Below, piece after piece: positions 23,352 through 31,324 of a stretch of DNA of 64,000 nt (within the stretch, counting starts at the first letter, position 1; every line of letters begins with the position of its first letter). The notes beneath the pieces are model-generated. The model worked only from the letters and a program-made list of their open reading frames with translations. It was not told the origin of the DNA and made no database searches. Source of the stretch: RAM1 sp040376925. Its GTDB lineage: Bacteria; Pseudomonadota; Gammaproteobacteria; Burkholderiales; Burkholderiaceae_C. Location: the NCBI GenBank assembly GCA_040376925.1, contig JBEIPU010000002.1, forward strand, positions 1-64,000, given 5' to 3'. The translations under genes and the position numbers were made by a program.

Positions 23352-24905
23352 TCAGTCCTTCGCGACGCCAAGATTGATAAGAATGGGTAGTTGCACAGCC
23401 GCAAAACCGTGCGCCTGATTTTGCAGTTCCGCGAGATTCTCTTCCGGCGTTTCCAATGCCCTGCCTTCCTTGAGAATGTTTTGCTTTTGAGATTGAAGCA
23501 CGCCATGTGCCCAGTTCGCCCACTCGTGGGCGCCCTTGTAGCCAAGTTGTCGCGCCAGCAAGAAGAGTTGGTGGAATCGAGTGACCGCCACCCCCCCGCC
23601 CAAGACAGGGCTTGCCAGATAACTGATGCCTCCATCCGCTCGCGCCGCGATCAAGAGCTTCGTATTGATACGTTCGCACTGCGCTCTCGCACTTTCAGCA
23701 GCCTCGTCGCTTTGGGCGGGCGCCAGGGCATTCGCGCCGAGCAACACCGTCAGTATTTCTCGCAACTGAAGATGCGTGATCTTGTGCTCGGCGACGTGTC
23801 TCTCAATTTCTTCAAAAGAATGAGGCCGGTTATCCGCCAGAAAATCCAGGACCGGGCCGTACAACGCTGGCTGCAGGTCTGCCTCGCCGAGGTAGCCTGA
23901 TACTTTGTTCGGCACCAGCTTACGCAGTTGAACAAGTATGAACCGCGCGGAACGAATGGCTTCCACCTGTGCAATGCTGGAGAGCCTGCGGCCTCCCTTG
24001 CACCACAGGTCGCGACGGAATTGCTGGTTGAAGCAGAAGTCTTTGACGGTCTCTTGAAAAATGGGATCCGCCACATCCGACAGAAGCCCGCGCTGAGCTT
24101 CAGACAAGTTCAGCCCATCAACCAACTCCAGATAAGCGGCACTTCCCAAGAATCCCAGCTTCGCCTCCCCCAAGACTTCTGCTGTCTGCGCGAAGTGCAT
24201 AGGGTGCCAATCCCGGTTGAAGTACTCATGCGCGAGATACGCGCGTTCATGTTCTTTGATACGCGCTATCCTGTCCGGAATTTGAGGATTTGCCAGAAGG
24301 TACTTCGGTTGGGTTGCGATGAGTTTATCAACGAAAGCCAAAGCGCCGTCCACGCGGTTGACGATGCCGCTTCCTGGGGAAGCCAAACGGAGGGCATGCT
24401 CGGTAAACAGATGGCGAAGCGGCATTGAAGCGCTCCAACCCGGTTGAGTGTTGTAGCTCAAATAAACAACACCTCCGACTTTCAACTTGGCACGAACAAA
24501 GTCCGTGATGATTTTCCTGTTGCTGTCGGAAATCCAGCTCCAAATACCGTGAAATCCGATGAAATCGAACTCAGGTAAATCAAGCTTGGCAAACTCCTCG
24601 AAGGAAAGGTCAAAAAGACGCGAAGCCGCCTCTGGACTGTCTGCGAGACCCTTCGCAAAAGCAGCTTGAGAGGGATTGAAATCGGTACCCCACCACTGCG
24701 AGCCTGTTGCTGCGCTATGGATGTTGACGCTTACGCCCTGCCCGAACCCCAGTTCGCAAGAGACACCTGCTGAAGTTCCAAGCCCTTGTGAAACAGCGAC
24801 TCCTCTAAGAAGCGCGATCCATTTCGCGCGTAGCGGATTAAGTTCAGGGTAATACCCATAGGTATAGCCAATTTCGGCAACGTAGCCGGAGGTCCAGTCG
24901 TTCAT
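23352..24905 (-). CDS. SAM-dependent methyltransferase with regulatory domain, PKMT-like (copy 2)
   Basis: This 517-residue paralogue of the downstream gene shares CELGFGQG (SAM loop), HGIWSWISDSNRK, GGVVYLSYNTQPGWS and AYLAHEYFNRD at equivalent positions, followed by the same regulatory and C-terminal domains. It lies just beyond the terminator of the S-layer-like gene and reads in the same direction, so it may receive readthrough or have its own start; no clear promoter or Shine-Dalgarno was found. It is AT-richer than neighbouring genes. The pair recalls Rickettsia, which uses two different lysine methyltransferases (mono- and trimethylating) on one surface protein. Confidence 0.8.
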   Translation of the reverse strand: MNDWTSGYVAEIGYTYGYYPELNPLRAKWIALLRGVAVSQGLGTSAGVSCELGFGQGVSVNIHSAATGSQWWGTDFNPSQAAFAKGLADSPEAASRLFDLSFEEFAKLDLPEFDFIGFHGIWSWISDSNRKIITDFVRAKLKVGGVVYLSYNTQPGWSASMPLRHLFTEHALRLASPGSGIVNRVDGALAFVDKLIATQPKYLLANPQIPDRIARIKEHERAYLAHEYFNRDWHPMHFAQTAEVLGEAKLGFLGSAAYLELVDGLNLSEAQRGLLSDVADPIFQETVKDFCFNQQFRRDLWCKGGRRLSSIAQVEAIRSARFILVQLRKLVPNKVSGYLGEADLQPALYGPVLDFLADNRPHSFEEIERHVAEHKITHLQLREILTVLLGANALAPAQSDEAAESARAQCERINTKLLIAARADGGISYLASPVLGGGVAVTRFHQLFLLARQLGYKGAHEWANWAHGVLQSQKQNILKEGRALETPEENLAELQNQAHGFAAVQLPILINLGVAKD

Positions 24906-24932
24906 GTGTCTATTGTGGCCGTAATCGAAGCC

Positions 24933-24970
24933 AAAAAAAAAGACCAGGCCCTCTCGGGCTTGGTCTTTTT
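24933..24970 (-). terminator. Bidirectional intrinsic terminator of the S-layer-like gene
   Basis: Reading leftward, AAAAAGACCAAGCCC pairs with GGGCCTGGTCTTTTT (14 of 15 positions) around a GAGA loop, and nine T follow. The other strand has a shorter T-run, so it can stop transcription both ways. It begins 35 bases after the stop codon of the S-layer-like gene and lies just before the methyltransferase pair. Confidence 0.88.
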
Positions 24971-25005
24971 GCTGTCACTGCCGACGAATCGGCAAGCGAA
25001 CTGAC

Positions 25006-27354
25006 TTAGGCGACGATGTCGCTGGCGGCCAGGGTCACGGCACCGGTCAGCTTAATGACGGCGTCGGTAGCAGCGTACGTAGTAGCAGCGGTGTTATCGA
25101 CCACAACGTAGGTGTCGCCGCCAAACTGGAAGTAGGACACCACACCTGCGGCGCTACCGTCGCCAGCAGCAGCCAAGTTCAGGGCTTGGGTCAGCGTCGT
25201 TGCAGACGTCACGGTCACGGCCGTCGTGCTAAAAGCACCGGTGCCCGTGCTGATCGCCGACACGTCCAACTTATCCGAGCCAGTTACGAAGTCGGTGACG
25301 GTCAGGGTCGCAGCCGTCGTGGACTGGTTCACGTTGGTCAGAATCACGGTGTCCGTACCGCCACCCAGAGTGACGTTGTCGCCACCGGTCGTGGCACGGA
25401 CGGTGTCATTGCCGGTACCACCGGTGATCTTGTCAGCCTGAGCGGTACCCGTCACATCGAGCTTACCCGTGAACGTCGAGGCATTCACGGTATTACCCGT
25501 AACACCACCAGCGTTGGTCATGGTCAGCGTCAGGTCTTGCGAACCGCTCACATTGAACAGGTTGTTGTCGGCCGTCTTGATGTTCAGCGTATTGGCTGCA
25601 ACACCAGCGGTGCCAGACGACGTGATGTTCACGATCGAGGTACCAGTCACAACTTGCTGAGTCGCAGCATTGGAGGCAGCAGTGGCAGAACCAGCCAAGG
25701 TCAGAGCCAGGGTATTCGAACCCAGTTCCATCGCGAAGGTGTTGGCGCCAGCCGTCACAGCACCGATGGTGACGCTGTCGGTGTTCTGCAAGTTGCTCAG
25801 CGCGGCAACACCCGTGGTGCTGACGTTGAAGCCCGTGATCGCCGTACGAGCGGCATCGATCGTGGCAGCGATGGCGCCATTGAACTTCAGCGTCTCGACG
25901 TTGGTCACGCCGGTGAACTGAGCTGCGGTAGCAGCATCATTCAGCGTCACGCCACTGGTGGCAAAGCCCAGCGTGTCAGTACCAGCGCCCAGATCAATCA
26001 CATCGACCTTGGTCAGGTTGGCGAAATCGATAGTGATTTCGTCGGCAGCCGTGCTACCAGTCACCTTCAAGTCAGCGGCGGCCAGTGCAGCGATGTTCAG
26101 CGTCAAACCACCCGTGTTCGCCGATGCATCAATGGTCTTGAACGTACCTCCGGCAGCAGTAGCGGTCACCTTGCCAGAACCCGTAACCTTAAGGGTTTCG
26201 GTATTGGCAGCGGTCAGAACGCCGATGCTGCTGGTTCCGGTAGCAGCGATGTTGAGCGTTTCAACGCCGGCCACAGTAACGCCAGAAGTCACACCCTTGG
26301 TGTTCGCAGCGGCCTTGACAAAAGAGGCAGCATTCAGCGCCAGGGTGGCGGTATCAGCCGCGCCGGCCACGTCGGTGAACGTGAAGGTCACGGTCGAGAT
26401 GTTTGCAGCATCATCTGTGGCATTGGTGTTGGTGATCGTACCGTCAATACCGGCAACTTGTGCCTTCTTCAGAGTCACAGCAGCCGTACCGGCAGCTGCG
26501 CCGGCGCTGGTTACAGTGGACTTGCTCACCCAAGCTTCCGTCACGTCAGCGTTACCGGAGACATTGATCGCGCCGGCGGTAGCATCGAACTGGGCGAAGA
26601 TCTGCTCAACGCCGCTGACCGTCGCGCCAGTGAATGCAGTAGCGTTGGCGTTACCCAGAACGTTCATGCGGTCGGTGCCGGCACCACCGGAGATCGAGTC
26701 ACCAGCGGTCAGAGTCGAGACGTTACCACCCGCAGTGGCAGTAACGCCAGCGACGAACGTGTCATTACCACCGGTGCCGGTCACCACATCGGTGCCCGAG
26801 GTCAGGGTGTAGGTTTGACCTTGGTTCACACCACCCACAGTGCCGGAGTCGATGGAGGCCTTGGTCGTGGTAACAGTGGCCGCGTCCTTGGTCACCGAGC
26901 TCAACACGGTGGTAGCGCCAGCAACGTTGCCGTTCTTTTCGCCGTAGTACTGGGCAACGGTCACCTTGTTGTTGAACAGAGATTGGCTGTCCTTGCCAGC
27001 AGCGTCAGTACCGGTGTAGTTGGCCACGACGTTGATCATTTCAGCGATCACGGAGCCGGGGGTGGCGCCAGCGGCGTTCAGCTTGCCGGTCCAGAAGGCC
27101 AGGCCATCGGCGTCAGCGGTACGACCCAGAACGTTCGTGTAGAAGGCGGAAATGATTTCCGAGTTCGTCAGGAAGCTGGGGAAGTACGTACGGGCCGGGG
27201 TGGTCGAGTACATGGTGTTGGCGATCTGGGCCAGCGTCTGACCCTGGTCGCGCAGTTGGACCCAGAAGCCCAAGCCGTCACCGTCGGGCGCGCGGCCAAA
27301 CAGGGCGACGTACAGCTGGGAAACTTCGGTACGCATTTGCGTGGTAATTGCCAT
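25006..27354 (-). CDS. S-layer-like secreted protein, N-terminal DUF4214, RTX-type C-terminus
   Basis: The 782-residue protein is dominated by Thr, Ala, Gly, Val, Asn and Ser, with no cysteine and about 22 lysines, as in bacterial S-layer proteins. Residues about 5-140 form a DUF4214 domain (SQLYVALFGRAPDGDGLGFW). Glycine/aspartate calcium-type motifs occur near 190-230 and near 650-690 (GGTGNDTVRATTGGDN). The C-terminus (TGAVTLAASDIVA) looks like an uncleaved type I secretion signal and there is no N-terminal signal peptide. An AGGAG site, a putative class II Crp promoter, a structured leader and a strong terminator suggest high, regulated expression. Architecture recalls Caulobacter RsaA. 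Confidence 0.85.
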   Translation of the reverse strand: MAITTQMRTEVSQLYVALFGRAPDGDGLGFWVQLRDQGQTLAQIANTMYSTTPARTYFPSFLTNSEIISAFYTNVLGRTADADGLAFWTGKLNAAGATPGSVIAEMINVVANYTGTDAAGKDSQSLFNNKVTVAQYYGEKNGNVAGATTVLSSVTKDAATVTTTKASIDSGTVGGVNQGQTYTLTSGTDVVTGTGGNDTFVAGVTATAGGNVSTLTAGDSISGGAGTDRMNVLGNANATAFTGATVSGVEQIFAQFDATAGAINVSGNADVTEAWVSKSTVTSAGAAAGTAAVTLKKAQVAGIDGTITNTNATDDAANISTVTFTFTDVAGAADTATLALNAASFVKAAANTKGVTSGVTVAGVETLNIAATGTSSIGVLTAANTETLKVTGSGKVTATAAGGTFKTIDASANTGGLTLNIAALAAADLKVTGSTAADEITIDFANLTKVDVIDLGAGTDTLGFATSGVTLNDAATAAQFTGVTNVETLKFNGAIAATIDAARTAITGFNVSTTGVAALSNLQNTDSVTIGAVTAGANTFAMELGSNTLALTLAGSATAASNAATQQVVTGTSIVNITSSGTAGVAANTLNIKTADNNLFNVSGSQDLTLTMTNAGGVTGNTVNASTFTGKLDVTGTAQADKITGGTGNDTVRATTGGDNVTLGGGTDTVILTNVNQSTTAATLTVTDFVTGSDKLDVSAISTGTGAFSTTAVTVTSATTLTQALNLAAAGDGSAAGVVSYFQFGGDTYVVVDNTAATTYAATDAVIKLTGAVTLAASDIVA

Positions 27355-27383
27355 TGAAAACTCTCCTAGAAAAATGGAAGACT

Positions 27384-27420
27384 GTCTGTGATATCAGAGA
27401 CGGCTAATAACTTTCAGCCG
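27384..27420 (-). promoter_or_regulatory. Structured 5' leader of the S-layer-like mRNA
   Basis: Two inverted repeats lie between the predicted transcription start and the ribosome site. CGGCT/AGCCG with a 10-base loop (27401-27420) begins at the predicted first nucleotide. A second repeat, GTCTCTGAT/ATCACAGAC (27384-27401), is palindromic at 8 of 9 positions. A hairpin at the very 5' end is a known stabiliser of long-lived outer-membrane-protein mRNAs such as ompA. The second repeat could alternatively be a protein-binding site. Confidence 0.45.
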
Positions 27421-27426
27421 AAGTGG

Positions 27427-27471
27427 AGTATAGGGGGAACGGGTATGGGTTTTGTGACCCACATCACAAAA
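27427..27471 (-). promoter_or_regulatory. Crp-type site and -10 element of the S-layer-like gene
   Basis: Positions 27450-27471 hold a perfect inverted repeat with 8-base arms TTTTGTGA and TCACAAAA around six bases, containing the Crp core TGTGA-N6-TCACA. On the minus strand a TATACT -10 (27427-27432) follows after exactly 17 bases, putting the centre of the site about 41 bases upstream of the predicted start. That is the spacing of class II Crp-activated promoters, where the site replaces the -35 element. The ATG lies about 66 bases further on. A Crp-type regulator is encoded at 44980. Confidence 0.75.
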
Positions 27472-27566
27472 TCGAACGGGAATCTTGGCCAGATACAAAC
27501 GTTGTTGATTTGCCACGACACTTTTGACCGATCCGCCTGGCCATAAGTCATATGGGTTAGTGCGAG

Positions 27567-28925
27567 CTACCAGGTTTTCTGGATGGAAGCCTGCACAATC
27601 CGGCCGCTCAGGCGGAAAAGCTCCAGATTGGAGCGCTGCCGAAACCCCTGCAGGGCGACTGTAGCCAGCCAGCCACTGTCAAGGCCCAGCACGGAGTCTA
27701 ACGGCGCGGTGTAGGAGACGCCCGCCGTGCCGCGCTGCACCTCACGCCGTGCGTTGTTGGCCAGCAAGGGGCTGTAGCCCTGGGTGTCGTGTGCCCGCGC
27801 CCATTGGGCTTGTACTTCCAGACGGTGGTTGCCCGCGCCACCTGACCAGTTCCATGCGTGCGTCAGCGTCAGCTCGGTGTGGCGGGTGTCACCCCCAGGC
27901 CGGCCCGTGCTGGACAGGAAGGCACTGCGGGCCGTTTCCTGGCCCGCGCGCAGCAGTGCGTTCCAGCGGCCGCCGTAGGCGGGGTACAGCCCCGGGCAGC
28001 TTGCACTGGCACCGATCCAGGTGGTGCGGCTGTTCAGGTTGTTGGCAACCGGGAAGGTGCGCCAGTCTGTCTCCAGGTGGGCTTGCGGGTTGCAGGTGGC
28101 ACCGGCCCACACATGGGTGGCGCTCAGCACCATGCTGTTGAGCAGGGCGCTGCCGCCCAGCTTGAGGTGCTGGGCGGCCAGGCCCACGCGCCAGGGCCCC
28201 GGCAACAGCCCGCCCAGCCCGCCGCCGGGCAACGGCTGTGCCGTGGCCCAGCCGATGGCGGCCTGCAGGTCCAGGGTGTCGAAGTCACCGGCCTGGGCGT
28301 TGCGCCGGGCTTTGACGCTGCCCGCCAGCTCCAGCTGGCCCTGGGCCTGGTTGCGCAAACCGTTGACCGATACGCTGGCCACCCCAAACCGGTCCGCCTG
28401 CGGCCGCAAGGTGGGCGACACCGGCAGCAACACGCCGCCCCCGGGCAACGTCAGTGTCAGGTCGTTCAGCGCGAGGCCGGCGTTGGCATTGCTGTCGTGC
28501 CCGCCGCCGATCTGCAGCGTGGTGCGCCAGGCCCAGCCCGCCGGGGCCCCGACGCTGGCCTGGTATCCGGCAGCAATGCGCCCACGCAGCCCCGCCACCG
28601 CCTGGCTCATGGGCTCGGGCAGCGTGAAGCGCTGCTCCAGGATGGTCAGGAATTCTTCGGCCTGGGCGACATCGCCGGTGGCATAGGTGGCTAGGGCCAG
28701 GTCCATCCAGGCGCCCGCAAAGTCAGGGTCGAGCTCTACCGCACGCGCCAGAGCCTGGCGAGCCTGTTCGTACTGGCGGTCGTTGAGCGCCTGCACACCC
28801 TGCTGGTAAAAGTCCCGGGCTTGCGGGTTCTGCGCGAAGGCCGGCAGCAAGGCGCTGGCTGCCAGCAGAAACAGAACGCGTGTGGAAAGCCTGCGGGACG
28901 CGTCAGCGAACCCAGCGAACCGCAC
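27567..28925 (-). CDS. TPR-containing outer-membrane beta-barrel protein
   Basis: The 452-residue protein has an N-terminal signal sequence ending near LLPAFAQ, one or two tetratricopeptide repeats (about 35-100, FYQQGVQALNDRQYEQARQA), and a C-terminal region of alternating amphipathic strands. It ends in an aromatic residue (IQKTW), as outer-membrane barrels do. The layout resembles surface lipoprotein assembly modifier (SLAM-like/DUF560) proteins, but I cannot confirm that family. It starts with GTG inside the last codons of the FecR-domain gene (23-base overlap), so the two are translationally coupled. Confidence 0.68.
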   Translation of the reverse strand: MRFAGFADASRRLSTRVLFLLAASALLPAFAQNPQARDFYQQGVQALNDRQYEQARQALARAVELDPDFAGAWMDLALATYATGDVAQAEEFLTILEQRFTLPEPMSQAVAGLRGRIAAGYQASVGAPAGWAWRTTLQIGGGHDSNANAGLALNDLTLTLPGGGVLLPVSPTLRPQADRFGVASVSVNGLRNQAQGQLELAGSVKARRNAQAGDFDTLDLQAAIGWATAQPLPGGGLGGLLPGPWRVGLAAQHLKLGGSALLNSMVLSATHVWAGATCNPQAHLETDWRTFPVANNLNSRTTWIGASASCPGLYPAYGGRWNALLRAGQETARSAFLSSTGRPGGDTRHTELTLTHAWNWSGGAGNHRLEVQAQWARAHDTQGYSPLLANNARREVQRGTAGVSYTAPLDSVLGLDSGWLATVALQGFRQRSNLELFRLSGRIVQASIQKTW

Positions 28926-30246
28926 CCAGCAGGCCCCCGTTGGTCAGGGTTTTCTCAAAAAGGTAAGCGGCCTCGGTGCCGCCACTGGCCACGGCGCCGT
29001 TCAGCGTCATGTTCGAGCGGGCGGGGTCGGCAATGAGCAGGCCCTGGTACTGGACCCTGCCCTGCGCGCTCAGTTGCTCGGTGCCACCGCCGTGCTGCAC
29101 AGCCACGGCGGTGCTGAATGCACGCTGGTTGAAGTCGATGCTGAAGTTGCCACCCAGCACCTGGGCGGGGTTGGCGACGCCGTTGGCCAGGGTATAGGCC
29201 TCTGCACCAGCCATCTGGAAGCTGAAGTTGCCCTGCACTGGCAAGGTCACAGGGCCCGCCGCGGGGCGCAGCAAGCCGAAAAGGTTGTTGCCCACCACGA
29301 TTTCACGATCCGGGCCCAGCAGTTCGGACATGCCCGGCGACCCCGGGCCTGACGCATACGTTGCCCATCGGCCCCACACCAGCTCAGCAGGCTTGGGCGG
29401 TTCCACCGGGACAGCGCCAGCCACCAGGCGGTCGGCAGTGACCTGGTTGGCTGCGTCCTTGGAGTTGGTCGAGACGAGCTTGACATCGCCCTTGTTTTCA
29501 GCGCGCGGCTCGTCTGGCCGGCCCGCCGGGTTTTGGGCGCCGTTGCCCTGCGGGTCCTGTTCGGGGCGGACCAGCACGGGCACGCGGCTGCGGCCGCTGA
29601 CTTCGAGGTAAGCATGCGACACCGCCGCCGTCAGTTCGCGCGTGGCACCCGTGGCGCAGGGCCCCAGCGTGCCGGCAGAGCAGCCCTCGCCCAGCGGCGT
29701 GACGGCCACTGCGCCGCGGCTGACCGAGACACGCGTGGCATCGTCAGTGGATCGCACTGTGTAGTCGGTGCCGCGCAGACCAATCGCGGCCATGGGCGTG
29801 TTGAAGCGGTAGTTCTGGCGGGCGGCTTCGCCGCCTTTGCCCGAAACCGTGCGGGCGTTGCCGTTGTCCAGCTGCAGCTTGATGCGGCTGGCCTGCGGCC
29901 GGGCGGCGTCGTATTCGTACAGTTCCACGGCGAGCCGTGATTCAGGGCGGACCGCAACAAATGCGTTGTCGATCATGCGCAGATGCACATAGGCACCCGT
30001 GCCGGTGATCACGCGATCACCTTGCTGCAACGCAGTGCCTACCTGGACAGTTCGCTGGCTGCCACCTGCCGTGACCAGTTGCGCCGGGCCGGAAACAAAC
30101 ACGACCTGCCCAACCGAAGGAACCCCCTGCGCCTGCGCAGCCAACGCCATGACCAGCCCCGCCACCACAGGAAGGGACCAGGCAACCAGTTTCAGGGCAC
30201 GGTTGCGGGCCGGTAAGCTTTTGATCGTTGCAGGTTGATATTTCAT
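28903..30246 (-). CDS. Periplasmic FecR-domain protein
   Basis: The 447-residue protein has an N-terminal signal anchor (about 17-41, AWSLPVVAGLVMALAAQAQ), then a FecR domain (about 55-190; VQVGTALQQGDRVITGTGAYVHLRM and MAAIGLRGTDYTV are typical), then a long region (about 240-447) ending in a beta-rich, Gly-rich segment. FecR domains occur in sigma-factor regulators and in periplasmic or secreted surface proteins; no ECF sigma gene is near, so it is not a classical anti-sigma regulator. The ATG at 30246 was chosen because the signal sequence follows it. A perfect Crp core site is 69-84 bases upstream. Confidence 0.82.
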   Translation of the reverse strand: MKYQPATIKSLPARNRALKLVAWSLPVVAGLVMALAAQAQGVPSVGQVVFVSGPAQLVTAGGSQRTVQVGTALQQGDRVITGTGAYVHLRMIDNAFVAVRPESRLAVELYEYDAARPQASRIKLQLDNGNARTVSGKGGEAARQNYRFNTPMAAIGLRGTDYTVRSTDDATRVSVSRGAVAVTPLGEGCSAGTLGPCATGATRELTAAVSHAYLEVSGRSRVPVLVRPEQDPQGNGAQNPAGRPDEPRAENKGDVKLVSTNSKDAANQVTADRLVAGAVPVEPPKPAELVWGRWATYASGPGSPGMSELLGPDREIVVGNNLFGLLRPAAGPVTLPVQGNFSFQMAGAEAYTLANGVANPAQVLGGNFSIDFNQRAFSTAVAVQHGGGTEQLSAQGRVQYQGLLIADPARSNMTLNGAVASGGTEAAYLFEKTLTNGGLLGAVRWVR

Positions 30247-30311
30247 GAGGCTGCTCCGGGCCAAGGGGTACGCATATACCCACGTGAATTGTCGATGCCC
30301 GTCACCCGGAA

Positions 30312-30333
30312 AATTGTGACGCACGTCACAGAA
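30312..30333 (-). promoter_or_regulatory. Crp-type site upstream of the FecR-domain gene
   Basis: TGTGA-CGCACG-TCACA (30315-30330) is an exact Crp core palindrome. Its spacer and 3' flank resemble the site before the S-layer-like gene: both fit TTGTGAC-N-CAC-N-TCACA followed by AATC. A GACAAT element (minus strand, 30288-30293) would put its centre at about -41.5, though a TATATG at 30273-30278 is an alternative -10. Confidence 0.68.
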
Positions 30334-31308
30334 TCAAGCTGTGGGCTTGCGCAGGTGCCGACGCCACGCCAGTACCGGTTTTTCTACCAGCCGCTGCGTC
30401 ATATAAGAGAGCACCAGGCTGCACAGGAGCAGCACGGCCCATTGTAGAGGCGTGTGCCCCGGCGCGGGGAACAAAAGCCAGATCAGCAGGAAGTGGTTGA
30501 GGAACACGCCATACGACAGGTCGCCTGCCAGATCATCCCACGCGCCCAGGCGCTTTCTGGCCAGCCAGTGCAATGCAGGGACAGCCAGGGCCCAGCCGAG
30601 GATCACTTCCTGGTGATAAGGCTGGGCGTGCAGCCCACGCAGACGCAGGTAACCGTAAAGCACCAATGCAGCCAGCGGTGCGCCCCAGGCCAGCCAGCGG
30701 GCATGGTGGGGCCGGCTGCGATGCCAGTGGAACATGAGCATGCCCAGGCCAAAGACCCACAGGATGCCGGGCAACAGCCGGTAGCCATACCAGTCGGTAT
30801 GGATGACGCCGTGCAGGGCCAGCCCATGCACCACCAGCGACGCGGCAGCCAGTGCCAGCCCCACGCGCGGCCACAGCAGCATGGCCGGTGCCAGCAGGTA
30901 AAACTGCAGCTCGGCACCCAGCGACCAGCCGGGCGGCACCAGGGCGTAGGCGTCCGAGCCGTTGAACATGTAGAAGTTCAGCGGCACGATCAGCAGGTTG
31001 TTGGTGATGTCCTGCCACGTGGGTGCGTGCCGCAGGAACATCGTGGGGGTCTGCGTCCACAGGTGCCAGGCCAGCGCAGCGCCTGCGTACACCAGGTATT
31101 GCGGGTACAGCCGCAGCAGACGGTCGAGGTAGAAGTAGGGCATGCGCGCCGGTTCGTTGTAGTGCCGGTGGACCAGCCCCGCCATGACATAGCCCGAGAT
31201 CAGGTAAAAGCCCACCACCGCCGTGACGCCCGGATTGAGCTGCAGGACGCGCAGGTCAGCGTGGCTCAGCACCACCGCCATCGCCAGCAACAACCGCATC
31301 ATGCCCAT
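30334..31308 (-). CDS. Acyltransferase 3 family membrane protein
   Basis: The 324-residue integral membrane protein has about ten hydrophobic segments and the family's early motif (MAVVLSHADL, with the conserved histidine, then FYLISGYVMAGLV). Acyltransferase-3 proteins move acetyl or other acyl groups from the cytoplasm onto extracytoplasmic sugars of O-antigens and other surface glycans. The ATG at 31308 follows the upstream gene's stop by 16 bases; the longer open frame upstream only overlaps that gene. It closes the minus-strand glycan operon that begins near 40 kb, just downstream of the glycosylation module. Confidence 0.85.
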   Translation of the reverse strand: MGMMRLLLAMAVVLSHADLRVLQLNPGVTAVVGFYLISGYVMAGLVHRHYNEPARMPYFYLDRLLRLYPQYLVYAGAALAWHLWTQTPTMFLRHAPTWQDITNNLLIVPLNFYMFNGSDAYALVPPGWSLGAELQFYLLAPAMLLWPRVGLALAAASLVVHGLALHGVIHTDWYGYRLLPGILWVFGLGMLMFHWHRSRPHHARWLAWGAPLAALVLYGYLRLRGLHAQPYHQEVILGWALAVPALHWLARKRLGAWDDLAGDLSYGVFLNHFLLIWLLFPAPGHTPLQWAVLLLCSLVLSYMTQRLVEKPVLAWRRHLRKPTA

Positions 31309-31324
31309 GGTGCGCGCCCTGCTG

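Noticed and set aside
25186..27357. A 723-codon open frame on the plus strand covering almost the whole S-layer-like gene
   Set aside because: It is the exact antisense of a gene with a clear ribosome site, promoter, terminator and recognisable domains. The reverse frame stays open because of the Ala/Thr/Val-rich codon pattern; its translation shows no family features.
30247..30324. An earlier start for the FecR-domain protein
   Set aside because: It would put 26 residues ahead of the signal anchor and place the Crp-type site across the start codon. The ATG at 30246 leads directly into the basic and hydrophobic parts of a signal sequence.
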